Of a DNA stretch of 64,000 bases, positions 47,263-58,639 are shown in pieces (the first letter of the stretch is position 1; each line of letters starts with the position of its first letter). The notes under the pieces are model-generated. The model was not told the DNA's origin. It saw only the letters and a list, made by a program, of their open reading frames with translations, and did no database searches. Origin of the DNA: Nymphaea colorata (Eukaryota > Streptophyta > Magnoliopsida > Nymphaeales > Nymphaeaceae); contig NC_045141.1 in NCBI RefSeq assembly GCF_008831285.2, forward strand, positions 22,724,742 through 22,788,741, given 5' to 3'. The translations under genes and the position numbers were made by a program.

Positions 47263-50200
47263 TAGTGGTTATCTCAGATTTCGCAAGAAAAATCGAGCAA
47301 CTGCTTTCTTTCTCTACGGCCAGATCCTTCGCTGTTTTGAACTCCCCAAAACTTCGATTAACTTTAGCAGCCCGTCCAGCTAGAAAGGGTGAGGCAAGGA
47401 CCATCTTCTTCCTCGCTTCCGAAGATCGATCTCTCTATCACATTTGCAGACCTCATGGATCCTGCTGCGTACACAATTCCCCTTCTTGCCTTAAATCTGG
47501 AAAGTGTGTTAGGAGTCTGGACAATTTTGAATTGCCGTTGCATGTTGCAGATCTTTCATTTGCAAGTCTGTTAGAGACCTGATCATTTAAATATTTGTTG
47601 TTAATAGAATATGTAGACAAAATGCTGTTCTTCTTAAATTAGTTGTAGACTTGGATTGAGTAGTTCAGAATTCCGAAGGAGTAGCTTGTAAACATCACCC
47701 TGTGCAAAAGAATTACTTAATTTTCATCCTCTACGTTAAGCCCAAAAGCGGAGAGTCCCTCATTAACTAAACAAGTGATTTTAAATATAACTAACTACCA
47801 AAGCCAGGGTATGGTAGGACTATATATATATATATATATATAATACAAAAAATTCAACCATTACATTTTAATGAACAATAACTCTAAAAATAAAATGAAA
47901 ACTGAGTGGAAAAAAATAAATCACTTAAAATTAAGCAATCTGGATCAGTTTCATTCTAAAAAATAGCCATGTGTTCGAGTATCCACTTTGAGTATCGATA
48001 CAACAACACTGGCACATGAATTTTATTAAAGCACTCATATGATTTAGCTTATAATGATTGACAAATCGGTTATTGCAAATGATATAGTGTATTTGCATAT
48101 AAAGTATTTTGGAGGATGCTTGATCACTGTATATTTTAGATGATTAAGCAGAAACAAGGATGATTTTTCCAATGATAAGATGATGGGGATGAAGCGCAAT
48201 CGATTTTTTTTCTCAAAAAGAGCCTCAACAAAAAAAAAAAAGTATTTAACTGCATTTTGTGTAGCAACTTGTTAGTTGTTAAGGCATTTTACGTAAAATG
48301 CTCTAACACCCAAGTTTTTCTTCGTGTAATGCATATCCCAACTCATGTTTAAAAAATTCAAATGGCGATCTTGCCTTTTTAATTCTTTCTGAAGTTTAAG
48401 AAAAACATGCTTCTTTGAGTCACTCGATGGTCATTTTCATGGCAGTCAATAGTGGAAATCTCCAAGCATCCAATGCAAAATCGCATCAGAGATAATTGTC
48501 TTTCTTTTAGTCTGGAGTTCGACAAAAGAAAAGGATAAGAGGCTGGTGGAAAATCAAAATAAATATCGACTGTCAGAACCAAAAAACAAGAAGAGGTCAA
48601 GGATAGAAATAGAAATTTTTTGTATCAGGCCATTTTGGACGTAGAGGTAGAGATAAAAATTTTTCATGACGATGGTTGAATTATAGTTTCAATATTTTTT
48701 TACTTTTCATATAAGATAAATAAAATTTACATATAAATTTTAGAAAAAAAAAGTTTTGAATGAGGCAAAGCCCCTGGCTCCTCCCCTGTTTGCACAACAT
48801 CACCAGGTTGGTCCAGTCTCTTCATTTTTCTGTCCTCTTCCCGATCGCTTTAGTGGACAACTTTCCTTGTTTACAGTTATCAATATACAGAAAAGTCTGG
48901 CCATCCAGGGCGGCAGAGTCACGTCAGCCAAGAGGCACCGGGCCGCACCTTTTCATTCAAAAATTTACATATTTTAGCAGCCCTCTATACTCAGTTATTA
49001 ATGAGTTATGGGCCCTCTTATTAACTGGTAGTTCAATTTTCATGGGTGCAATACATATGCATCTTTAACGGAAAGACTTTGATTGTTTGAGTTCCACTAA
49101 GCTCGTTGAATGTGCAAGCACAGGAAAGGCTGTGGACTGAATTTAGCTGGCTTAGCTCGACTCCTAAGCGCACCAGAAAGGAAAATCATCATGCAAGTAA
49201 CTTTTTCAAGAAGCCAGAATCACGATTGACATTCATGGCCGACAAAGAAAAAGATGGTCTGATCTCCGGCCTTTAAAGTCGCAGCAATGGAGCATAACCC
49301 ACCACGTTGATGGGCCAACTTCTTGGTCCAAACGCGTGAAAAGCCCGTCAGAAAAGAAACTTCAGCCTTAGACCAATCATCTCTTCTAACAAAAAATGGA
49401 AGAGAAACTCTGCTCAACTTCCCAGTCCGATTGTCTCCAACAAGTCAAGTAACTGAATGATCACGCCAATACGTACTTAAAACACCATTCCCTCACTTCA
49501 CTTTCACTTTGCCCCAACTTTATATCAAGTCATCCAAGTTGGTTAGGGCGTGCACCCTGATGTTAATGAGGTCCTGAACAAGCCAACAGGAACTCCTCCT
49601 AATTCTTTAAAAAGATTGAGGTTAATCACCCAGTTACAAGTTACAGCGCACTAGAGTTAGCATTCCAAGACACCAAAACAAGGCCTGATACGGATGGGAG
49701 AAGGGTGGGGGTTTCGGTTTTGAGGCAGAAGATAAAATCATATATATTTCTTTTGGTTAACACCAAGTAAAAGGGAGGCTGAATCCTAGAAGGTAAACCA
49801 TCTAAAATGCACTTTGAAAGTTTATGGGTTGTTTGGCATTCACTTTATATAAGTGTTCATGAATCCTTTCAATCTTTGAAACATATTCATGAGACATTCA
49901 TAGATGATCTCCAATACCAAATGACCTCTTAGAAGCTGTTCGGTAACAGTTATGAATTTATGTTAGAAAATGAGGCATGAATCTCCCTCAATGTTTTGGG
50001 TATATTATGAGATAATCACAATATATTACTGTTGCCAAACGGCAGAAACATTTTTTTGATGTTGTTCCTCTCTTTATTGTGGACGACCTAAGAAAGTCCT
50101 TAACGATTATAGGATTGACATCTAAATAAACTACCAGTTTCTTGTCCACAGAACAATTATGATTACCAAACAGTAAGACATATTTAGTTAATTCAGAAAT

Positions 50201-51008
50201 AATCCGATCCAATCTGTCTGCAGGCATCTCCCAGCATGACAAGAATGTCCCATTTCAATATTGTTCTGCTGATTTCCACGAGTCTTTACTTGTTACGATG
50301 GAGCACAGATTCAAGTACCAATACTCTTCCTGTACAACTCACAAGTTTGGAAAGGGAGTTCCCAGGGCCACGAAAGATGACGATGGACAGGTGGGGGTTC
50401 TCGCATGCTTTTCAAAAGTAAGGGTAATTCCAAATCAAACTTTTCCAGAAAAAAGGAACACGGGAATGCATCTAATCTTTCTGCATGGTTCAAAATAAAA
50501 GCCTCAAACAATGGTTTTGGAGAACAAGAGAAGGTTGAAGGAAGATAATCTCGAACTTGGCACCTAAGTTTCCAGCAGAATTGAAAGGCTATTCGGTGCT
50601 TTGAAGTTTTCAAAACCAGCCATGGATTTTTGGCCAGTGAAGACAACCCAAACAGGTCTTTAGAAAGCTCTTTTTTCCCGCTTCGAACGCAAGGCCGGAT
50701 CAATTTTGTCTAATTTCGCAGCCAGAACGCACACGCATACATACACATTTCCTCCAAGTTTGAACGCACACGCATACATACACATTTCCTCCAAGTTTTC
50801 AACTTTTATCTTTGGTTTCGGCTTGAAGAATCTCTCTACAGTTGCATGGCTGTTTTCTCATTTACCGAAAGCCATGGCCCATGAGGCGTCTTTTCTACTG
50901 AGAGTTCGAGTTAAAAAATACTGACGGACGCTTTGCGAGTCGGTCGAATGGCAATCGTTCACCATGGTTGCAGAAAAAGAGGTCTCACGGGACACCAAGA
51001 GACACCAG
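47263..51008 (+). other. Spacer between PMEI and LTPG (copy B)
   Basis: Collinear with copy A; (TA)n at 47820-47842. 49300-49765 is present only here and shows no coding signal. Sequence matching the inverted third copy (56050-56735) lies at about 48280-49060. Confidence 0.55.
50725..50798 (+). repeat. 37-bp tandem duplication, copy B only
   Basis: GAACGCACACGCATACATAC and the rest through CCTCCAAGTTT is present twice (50725 and 50762); copy A has one. This change post-dates the segmental duplication and lies in the LTPG upstream region. Confidence 0.9.
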
Positions 51009-51016
51009 TATATAAT
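51009..51016 (+). promoter_or_regulatory. TATA box of LTPG, copy B
   Basis: TATATAAT, 153 bp before the ATG, same context as copy A (CACCAGTATATAATCCAGGG). Confidence 0.7.
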
Positions 51017-51168
51017 CCAGGGAGGGTGCTGTCAGCTGTGGAGTCCCATCCATCTTCCCCTCCCCAACACGCATATCAGTTCAGTTGGCAAGAAGAGAGG
51101 TCCTCCTCTTCTTGTTTTTGTTTTCAGAGAGAGAAGAAGAAAGGCGGTAAGGATTAGGTGGAGGGGCG

Positions 51169-52533
51169 ATGGAGGCGGGAGCAGGGGGAAGAGCCATGGT
51201 GCTGATGATGATGGTGCTGGTGGTGGCGACGATGACGGGATCCCACAGAAGGGGGGTCGGCGTTCAGGCACAGCTGGATTGTGCTTCGAAGCTGGTATCT
51301 TGTGCGAATGCCATCAGCAACACGTCGATTAAGCCGGGGAAAGAATGCTGCAGCGCCCTCGCCGACGCCGTCAAGAACGAGCTGAAGTGCCTCTGCGACG
51401 TCTATAACAGTCCCAGCATCTTCCAGAACTTCAATATCAACGCTACTCGGGCTCTCGAGATCCCCGGGCTGTGCGGCGTCTCTGGCGACCTCAGCCGTTG
51501 CAAGTCCGGTATGGAGTCAAAACCCCAATCTTCCCCAACTGCGTTTTCTTCTCTCCCTTCTTTTTGAGGTTTTACTGGAGAAGATGAAGATTCTCTCTCT
51601 GTCTCTTTCTCTCTTGCTGAATATATGCTGTTCTCTTTTGTCAGTGGCACCTGCTCCCTCTCCATCATCTTCCGCGGCACCAAATCCAGCTTCAGGTTCT
51701 CTCTCTCTCACACACAGTCTCTCTCTTATGGCCTGAATTTTGACTGCGAACTTATGAAACATGATGGACAAGCTTTTTTTTTTTCTTCTTCACTTGAGAT
51801 TTGTTACAAATAGGAGACAGGAAGAGAGTTCTTGCAATCTGAGTCTGAGAATTTCCCATAACGTTATAGGTTTGTTTTGGACTCGTTCTCTTTAATGGAG
51901 GTGGCTGGCCCATTTTCTCCTCAACAACTCGGAATGTTCAATAAAAAACAGATACTGTATGTCAGCAATGGTGTGGAGCGAAAGACAGCAAAAACATTCA
52001 ATAAAGGCTTTAATTTTATGGGCAGAGTTGGTGTTCCTCTCAAACTCTTAATTAATGGAACAATGATCACGTGAGTTCTCCCCCAAAAACTATTCATGCA
52101 ACACCAGGGTTATCACCCGAACAAATAAACCAAATTTTTATCACTCATCGAAAAAACTGACTGTATAACTAATTTTGATTTGAACTGAGGTCTCTGACAT
52201 GGCTTTGAGTTTCATCCAGACAAGTCGCCGGTCTTAGTTGTGGAGAAAAGCTTGAACCTGCAATCTGCCTGATCTAGTTGGAAGTGCTTAGGCTTTGGAG
52301 TTCTAGTGAGACAGCCAGGGAGATGAGTGTTCTTCTTGGCTTGACTGAACTTCTTAAGTGCTGTTAAGAAAGATGTTTTTACCATTTGCTGGTGCCATTC
52401 TAATTGGGTCTGTTGAAACATGGTTGATACAGGTTCAGATAATAAGCAGGGGAATGGAGCTTTGAGGTTGACATGGTCATTGAAGCCTTTGTGGGCGCTT
52501 GGTTTATTCTGGATGTCACTCATCATGGTTTGA
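51169..52533 (+). CDS. GPI-anchored non-specific lipid-transfer protein (LTPG-type)
   Basis: Three exons: 51169-51508, 51645-51695 and 52433-52533, with GT-AG introns (CCG|GTATGG...TTGTCAG|TGG; TTCAG|GTTCTC...ATACAG|GTT). The frame is kept across both, giving about 163 aa. Residues 1-34 are an N-terminal signal (MVLMMMVLVVATMTG core). The eight-cysteine motif is complete at 38, 45, 60-61, 74, 76, 102 and 111, in the C-C-CC-CxC-C-C order. Exon 2 encodes a short Pro/Ala/Ser linker (VAPAPSPSSSAAPNPAS), and exon 3 ends in a hydrophobic tail (LWALGLFWMSLIMV) with no charged residue, as expected of a GPI-attachment signal. Such proteins sit on the outer plasma membrane and help export cuticular lipids. 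It is the only working copy here. Confidence 0.9.
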
Positions 52534-54956
52534 GCTGATACAGTGATACCCTTTTCACCTACATGAAAAGAATCCATTTACAGAGTAGCCTTCATTCATC
52601 TTTGGGCTGGTCTACTTTGGAGAGTGTAACTTGAGGTCTTTTCTCTTTGTTTTATTTATTATTGTAGGGCATCACCTTATGCACTGTCATTTATGTTTCT
52701 ACTAGTGGCTATGGTTCATGTTGGCATTAGTCTTGCTTTTGATGCTTCTTGGTTGCTTTCTGTTTGTTGTAATATTTATCATTTGGAAATTTACTTTGTG
52801 AACCAATAGTCATGGCTTTGCAAATATATTTTAGAAACTGAGTTCATGAATCCATGGGTTTGACAATTCCTCCAATGGTTGGCCGATGGGTTTATCTGAG
52901 AACTATCTTTAGGGTTTCTCTGTTTATTGGTGGGTTTCACATAACGGATGTAAACAAGGTCTTTCTAAGAAAACATCCCATAAGATTGGAACCATCACAG
53001 GCCAAATTTCACTTCCAATGGATTGTCGATCTCATTCGGCCCACTTGTTGAAAATTGAATGGCCAGCTTATAATTCTGTGAATAGACTGATACAGCGATG
53101 CAATTGAATTGATTATAAAGCGGTAGGAACTATTGTTGTATACAATCTTTAGAAAAGATAAACAGAGGGGATCCTGCAGGAAGAGGAACATTCACTTACT
53201 CCTGTGTTATTGTGTGTCTGACTCTTATTCTTTGTTGTTCTTCCTCTTTCTTTACAATACTTATTTTGCTTATGACGATATTGTCCACTACAATGTAAGA
53301 CCGTAAATACAAGCCCCTTGAACCTCATGAAGAGCCATGTGTTTGTAGAGTTCCGAAAGAGGTTTTGCAACTCATGGCCAACTTTCACTGGATTGGTTGT
53401 GACACTTCTGGCATTCTTAGTTCACATAATCTAAGGATCTCCAACTCGACCATGTAGGCATTTCATCAATTCAGGCTTGTTTGATCCTTACTGACTAAAT
53501 GTGACCAGAACTAGCAAGGCCATTGCTCATATTGAGGAGCCTCCTCCTGCATAACTAGATTTCAGCTTTTGCTTCTCGTGATGAATGGTATGCTGGGTGT
53601 AAATAATCAACATAGAATCCAAGAAAAATTACTCACAATTTGCATTATAATTTGTCAAAATATGACATTTTCTTCACCTAAGAACAATATAAACAACTGT
53701 GGATGTTACAAATACTGTACAAATACGTCATTGATTTTGCAACTAGTGCACTCGACAACATAATCGGATGATAGACCATTCTTTGTGAAGATACGATCGT
53801 TGTTGAAAAGGCAAGATGCAATGGATGAATGTCCTCCACGAGGAAACTGATAACTCCCAAGGTAAAAGTACATGATCTAGAAAAATATGAAAGTGAAAAG
53901 CTCATTTCAAATTTATACCTGCACATGATGCAAACGATTTGTGTTTTATCAAAATCAGTGATCAGAGAAAGCCTTCAAAAACCTGGTCTTGGGGCTTGAG
54001 GCTAATCTTCTTGCAAATCCTTGGCAAAATATTCAGTGTTGTTCAATAATCAAAACTAGCTAGGGGTACGGTGCCTCCATCTTCGATAAGCCAATAAACA
54101 AACCAATTGCATAACAGCCAATAAACACCTGAATTTGGATTGGATCCAGTCTTTTATTGAAACTGACTTAATCAGAATATTCTAATCTAATGGAATTGAT
54201 TCCATATCAGATTTAAACTCTACCCGATAAAATGAATTGGATCAACAACGCATAAGATCCAACGTGTATCGTTAACTTGCTTATATCTTCATCGAATCGC
54301 AGTTGGGTATTGAACTTCAAATATGTTTCACTGACTCGTTAAGTTAATAATCAGTTTCAATTCTCCATCTGCAGAACTGGAATCAGGATGATAATCAACT
54401 GTCTGTACCTCATCCATGACATCTCCAATTTGAATAATCCCAAAATCAACACTCATCAATACCACCACCATGGCTCGAACTGAAGACGTGGTTACTACAC
54501 ACCACCTAACTCTATCCATTTGGTAGGTGAAAGACCCATACGAAATCGTATTGGCCTTTCATCTTTCCCAAATGGATGGTTGAGAGAATCAAGGAGAAAA
54601 AAAAAAAATGTTAACTAATGTTCAATAGTCACAAATAATGTACGACCAAGTTTATACCCGGGGTATAATACAGTGAGCTTAAAAAAATGGGAAAAAAGGA
54701 AAAAAATGTGGTAAATTTTGAAAAAAATTAAAAGTAGAAGAAAAATAAAATAAGTGAGAAATTAATAACCCAAACATCGAAAGATAAGTAGATTTACAAA
54801 AAGTAAAAAACATAAAATGAAAAAAACTGTTTGGCACTAAAAAAATGAAAAAGGTGAAAAAAACATGTTAAAAACGATAATGTTTAAAAAAACGTATTTT
54901 TAAAAGTTTTAAACGGCAATTTAATTGATTGCGAGGTCGTGTACCAACTCCTCTAT
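52534..54956 (+). other. Spacer downstream of LTPG (copy B)
   Basis: Collinear with copy A except that 25743-26138 of A is absent (junction at GCTTGTTTG|ATCCTTACTG, about 53484) and 53950-54120 differs. An AT-rich stretch at 54590-54900 has no counterpart in A. No gene. Confidence 0.5.
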
Positions 54957-55395
54957 ATATCTATATATAAGAATGTGTTCGATCCGCCTAGTTCATCGTC
55001 TTTTGTTAAAAATACAAAGGATGATCTGCTTTTGCGTCTGGACTTTTGCCGTTAAAATGTGTATTGTTAACATCAATTTTTGAACGGCGTAAACTGTTGA
55101 TTTTCAGAGACGTCAATGTGGAACGAAATCCTCAGAAGAAAAATCGAAGATATATGCGACTGGGCGTCATAAACTTTCCAATGAGCGACACTATGTTTTT
55201 TTTTTTCCTAATTTTAATAGGAAAGTGTTTCTTTTCAAAATTTCCAAAATTTTGTAAACAATCCATGATGCCAATAGGTTTTTTTAAAAAAAACATATAG
55301 CCTCAAGGGGGCTTTGGGCTGCTTGGCTGACCTGCTGTGTCGCTAGTAAACAGTTGGTTACTGGTTGGAGTGGCATGAGCATCAACTTCTTTATT

Positions 55396-55630
55396 CTATG
55401 TCACCAAGATGCAGAGTGCAGGTGCCAGCGCGGGACATCTCAAAAATTTAGGTGTGGTAGAGGGGCGAGAGTATTTATTAATTTATTATTATAATATATT
55501 AATAATATCAAATTTGTTAAAAAAAGCCCAAAAAACGTGATGCCGTTTGAGTGCGAATCTGGGTCGCACCCGCACTCGCGTCGCATCGATGCGGGTGCGT
55601 TTTCCATTCTGCCGCACCCTGGTAACATAG
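55396..55630. mobile_element. MITE with about 19-bp terminal inverted repeats
   Basis: This 235-bp insert is absent from the matching place in copy A and in block x. The left end CTATGTCACCAAGATGCAG pairs with the reverse complement of the right end (CTATGTTACCAGGGTGCGG): 4 mismatches in 19. ATT flanks both ends (55393-55395 and 55631-55633), a possible 3-bp target duplication. The interior has a GC-rich palindromic patch (CACCCGCACTCGCG / GATGCGGGTGCG). It encodes nothing, so it is nonautonomous. It inserted after the segmental duplication. Confidence 0.75.
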
Positions 55631-55853
55631 ATTGGAGTTGAATGAGCATCAACCTCTTTGTGTTAATAAATGCGACACATGGATTAGGGATCCTATACCA
55701 AGCCTGAACCTCAGCCCCGAACCGTGGTGACAAAGCCGGGATAAGACTTTACTCTTGACCATATCTACTTTTTCAGATATTCACATGTTTAGATTCATAT
55801 CAGATGAAAAAAAATCATACCCACTTTCCTGATCACAATCAGCTTTAGAATTG

Positions 55854-56049
55854 CATTTTTGCCATTCGATTTAGTTAAACGCAAGTTCACACGAGGTCAT
55901 CTCCGAGAGGGTTGGTGCAATGAGTGGGGCAAGGCAAACCATGAAAAATTAAGTAAGGTCTTGTAAAGGGGCACCAATACATAAGCAGTAGCAAAAACAT
56001 ATATTAAGTTTATTTTAATAATTCAAAAATCAATATCTAGCTATGATAT
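55854..56049. other. Junction sequence right of copy B
   Basis: About 200 bp with no match elsewhere in the window, between the end of block X homology and the inverted third copy. Confidence 0.4.
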
Positions 56050-56735
56050 ATCCTTTGAAGGCCCATAACTCATTAATAACGTAAGCATAAAGGGGTGCTA
56101 AAATATGTAAATTTTTTAATGAAGAGGTGCGGTAACTGTAAACATGTTTTTTTAACTAAAGCGATGAGGATAGAAAAATGAAATACTCGACCAACCTGGT
56201 AATGTTGTCCAAAACATGGGTGGAGCCAGGGGCTTCGTTTAAAACTTTTTTTTTAATTTATATGTAAATTTTAAAAATTTGATTTATTTTATATAAATTT
56301 TTTAAAAGGTTATATTTCAATTCTTATTAAAATTTTAAAATTATAATTTGACTGTTCTCATCTAGCTCTTTCCAAAGTCCCCCGTACCATTTTCCTCTTC
56401 ACCCGGCTTTGTTGACCTCGTTTTTTTTTGTTCAGACAATGGATATTTATTTTGACTTTCCATCAGCTTCTTCTCCTTTTCTTTTGTGATCTCCAGACTA
56501 AAAGAAAGTCAATTATCTCTGATGCGATTTTGCATTGGATGCTTGGAGATTTCCACTATTGAATGCCATGAAAATGACCATCGAGTGACTCAAAGAAGCA
56601 TGTTTTTCTTAAACTTCAGAAAGAATTAAAAAGGCAAGATCGCCATTTGAATTTTTTAAACATGAGTTGGGATATGCATTACACGAAGAAAAACTTGGGT
56701 GTCAGATCATTTTAAGTAAAATGACTTAACAACTA
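56050..56735 (-). repeat. Third, inverted partial copy of the PMEI-LTPG spacer
   Basis: Reverse complement of about 19850-20612 (A) and 48280-49060 (B). Shared landmarks include GAGGCCCATAACTCATTAAT-like sequence, the GGAGCCAGGGGC terminus, and CATGAGTTGGGATATGCATT. It is more diverged from A and B than they are from each other, so it is an older or separately copied piece. Confidence 0.8.
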
Positions 56736-57485
56736 TGTTTTATATTGAATCTATAAATTTGTGAAAGGACGTTTTAGGTACATTTAGAATGCATATATGT
56801 TAATTTCTCATGCTCCTTTTAAATTATGAAACTGTTGCAATTTTTTACTACAAGTTATGACCCCTTATTTCTCTTATCCAAACGGCTGCACGACAATTTT
56901 CAAATTTTTTGGATACGCAGATACAGCTAATTTTATATTCTCAAAAATAATAAAATGAAAAAAAGCATTAAACTAAAACTAATAGTTCACTGTTACAATC
57001 TCAAAATGTCATAAGAAATCTCAAACAAAATTACAAAAATATTGTTTGTCACAAAACATTATTCATCACAAAACATGTGCACACAACCTCCGTTTACACA
57101 AAAACACACAAATGTTTGACAGGTTACACGCGAAGATGACTACAGAGCCCATTGTAAAAACAACTAAAAGTACAACATGTTTTATATCAAATTAATATGA
57201 TGGTTTTATTTCAGTAAAAAAATGGAGGGTCTGGTTTTTATCCCTAACTAGCGGCCTGTAATCTATGAATTTCCCTTATGTTTTATATTGGATCCTGTAA
57301 TCTATGAATTTCCCTTATGTTTTATATTGGATCTATAAATTTGTGAAAGGACGTTTTAGGTACATTTAAAATGCACATGTATTAATTTTTCATGTTTTAT
57401 GAAACAGTTGCAATTTTTTACTATCTTCTTAGTCAAACCCAAAAAAACAAGGTCTCATGGAAAGGAACAACAAGGACGTTAGGGC
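56736..57485 (-). repeat. Dispersed repeat R, copies 2 and 3
   Basis: 56736-56870 and about 57150-57485 are inverted copies of 38868-39215. Copy 3 contains a 39-bp tandem duplication (units at 57255 and 57294, CCTGTAATCTATGAATTTCC...). Between them (56870-57150) is AT-rich unmatched sequence. Confidence 0.78.
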
Positions 57486-57830
57486 ATGCTCGCGTTCCAC
57501 TCTACCGTCTCTCCTCCGCTGGTTATTCCCTTTCTTCTGCGTCTTCCTAGTCGCTCGTAAAGGAAATCCCAAGCAGTTGTGGTGAATGGGTTCCCGTCCA
57601 CCGTCCTCTGCCAAGAGATGGCGTGGTCTCTTCAATGGGAACGTTTATCATCGGCGTCGTGGAACTGCCAGAGTGGGACGGAGCTTGACGACCCCCTTCG
57701 GTTTAAAACTCGACGGGATGAGATTGATGAGAGGGAAGAACGAGAGGGGGGAAGAACCGAAACACCAGAGGGAATAGAAGAAGAAGATCATTTCAGGAAG
57801 GAGTAGCAGCTGCCATTTTTCTCACTCACT
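57486..57830. other. Upstream region of the Obg fragment
   Basis: Moderately GC-rich sequence with purine-rich GAAGAAC/GAGGGGG stretches. Frames on both strands lack recognisable domains. Probably ancestral promoter-proximal DNA of the Obg gene. Confidence 0.4.
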
Positions 57831-57840
57831 CTTATAAAGG
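57831..57840 (+). promoter_or_regulatory. Possible TATA box of the Obg fragment
   Basis: CTTATAAAGG, about 205 bp before the ATG at 58046. Position and sequence fit a plant core promoter; there is no other evidence. Confidence 0.4.
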
Positions 57841-58045
57841 TTTTAACCACGCGATACCGTCTTTTGCAGCAAGTTCAGAAGTTCTGGAAGTTCGAAGAAC
57901 TACCTGCGGCTGCGCAAAACCGTGTTTGGTATTTGCGAAAGTTCCATTCCTTTGCATTTCTGCCGTTAAAAAAACACGATTTTTCTGAAACCTTCAACTA
58001 CTTCCCTGTTTGTGCTGCCTCTTCAAGAAGAAGCCGAAGTCGAAG

Positions 58046-58299
58046 ATGGTCTTCTTCCGTAGTCTCCTGCCCCGTCTCCAAACACTGAGACATCCGCCGT
58101 TTCGTGCTTCTCTGCACTATTCAGATTTCGCCAGGATGAAAGGGAAGGTCGCTCCGTTGCAGGTGAGTTTGTAGCTTCTGATTTTAGGATGCTATATCTG
58201 TGAGACATTTCAGTATATTGGTAATTGTGTTTTCAGGAAAGGAAAATGGTCGATAGGATCAAGCTATGGGTGAAAGGGGGAGAGGGAGGAAATTGGTGA
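58046..58299 (+). pseudogene. 5' fragment of mitochondrial Obg-type GTPase gene
   Basis: Exon 1 (58046-58162) encodes MVFFRSLLPRLQTLRHPPFR and a further 19 residues ending KGKVAPLQ: arginine-rich with no acidic residue early on, like a mitochondrial presequence. It ends CAG|GTGAGT. A 74-bp intron ends TTTTCAG; exon 2 (from 58237) reads ERKMVDRIKLWVKGGEGGNW, then stop 58297-58299. The MVDRxxLxxKGGxGG stretch is the start of the Obg domain of OBGM-type GTPases, which act in mitoribosome assembly. The glycine-rich Obg fold and the whole G domain are missing: homology stops near GGEGGN, where a purine tract begins. I found no continuation in the window. Confidence 0.75.
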
Positions 58300-58480
58300 A
58301 GGGGAAAGGGAGAACGAAGGGGAAAGAGGAAGAAGGGGAAATGGCATCGTCTTTCTTCCGCTCCCTTCTTCCTCCTCCTCCTCCTCTCTTCCCTTCCCTT
58401 CTTCCTTCTCCTCCCTTCCCTCGCTCGCTTCTTCCTCCTCTTTGCTTCCCTTCTTCCTCCTTTTCCTCACTATTTCCATC
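58258..58480. repeat. Polypurine/polypyrimidine tract
   Basis: The plus strand switches from GGGGAAAGGGAGAACGAAGG-type purine sequence (to about 58350) to CTTCCTCCTCCTCCTC-type pyrimidine sequence (to about 58480). The two halves can pair and both can form triplex-type structures. ORFs on both strands are low-complexity. It begins exactly where Obg homology ends. Confidence 0.85.
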
Positions 58481-58639
58481 AAACAATGAAATCTTTTTCC
58501 AGAAAAATAATTCTTCTGTAACAAACAAAACATGGTTTTAGAAAAATTGAATTTTATTTTCGATTCTTCAATTCCAAAAATAAATTTTCGGAAATTTATT
58601 TCTGATTCCACTTTTCCACCCATCAAACGGCCCCTTAGT

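Larger units (their letters stand above)
41363..55853 (+). repeat. Segmental duplication copy B
   Basis: Direct duplicate of 15017-28217. It keeps 2,032 bp lost from A at the left (41423-43454), has an intact LTPG, and carries its own insertions: a MITE at 55396-55630 and a 37-bp tandem duplication at 50725-50798. Its left boundary cuts the PMEI fragment at GGTGCCATG; its right boundary lies inside block X. Confidence 0.93.
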
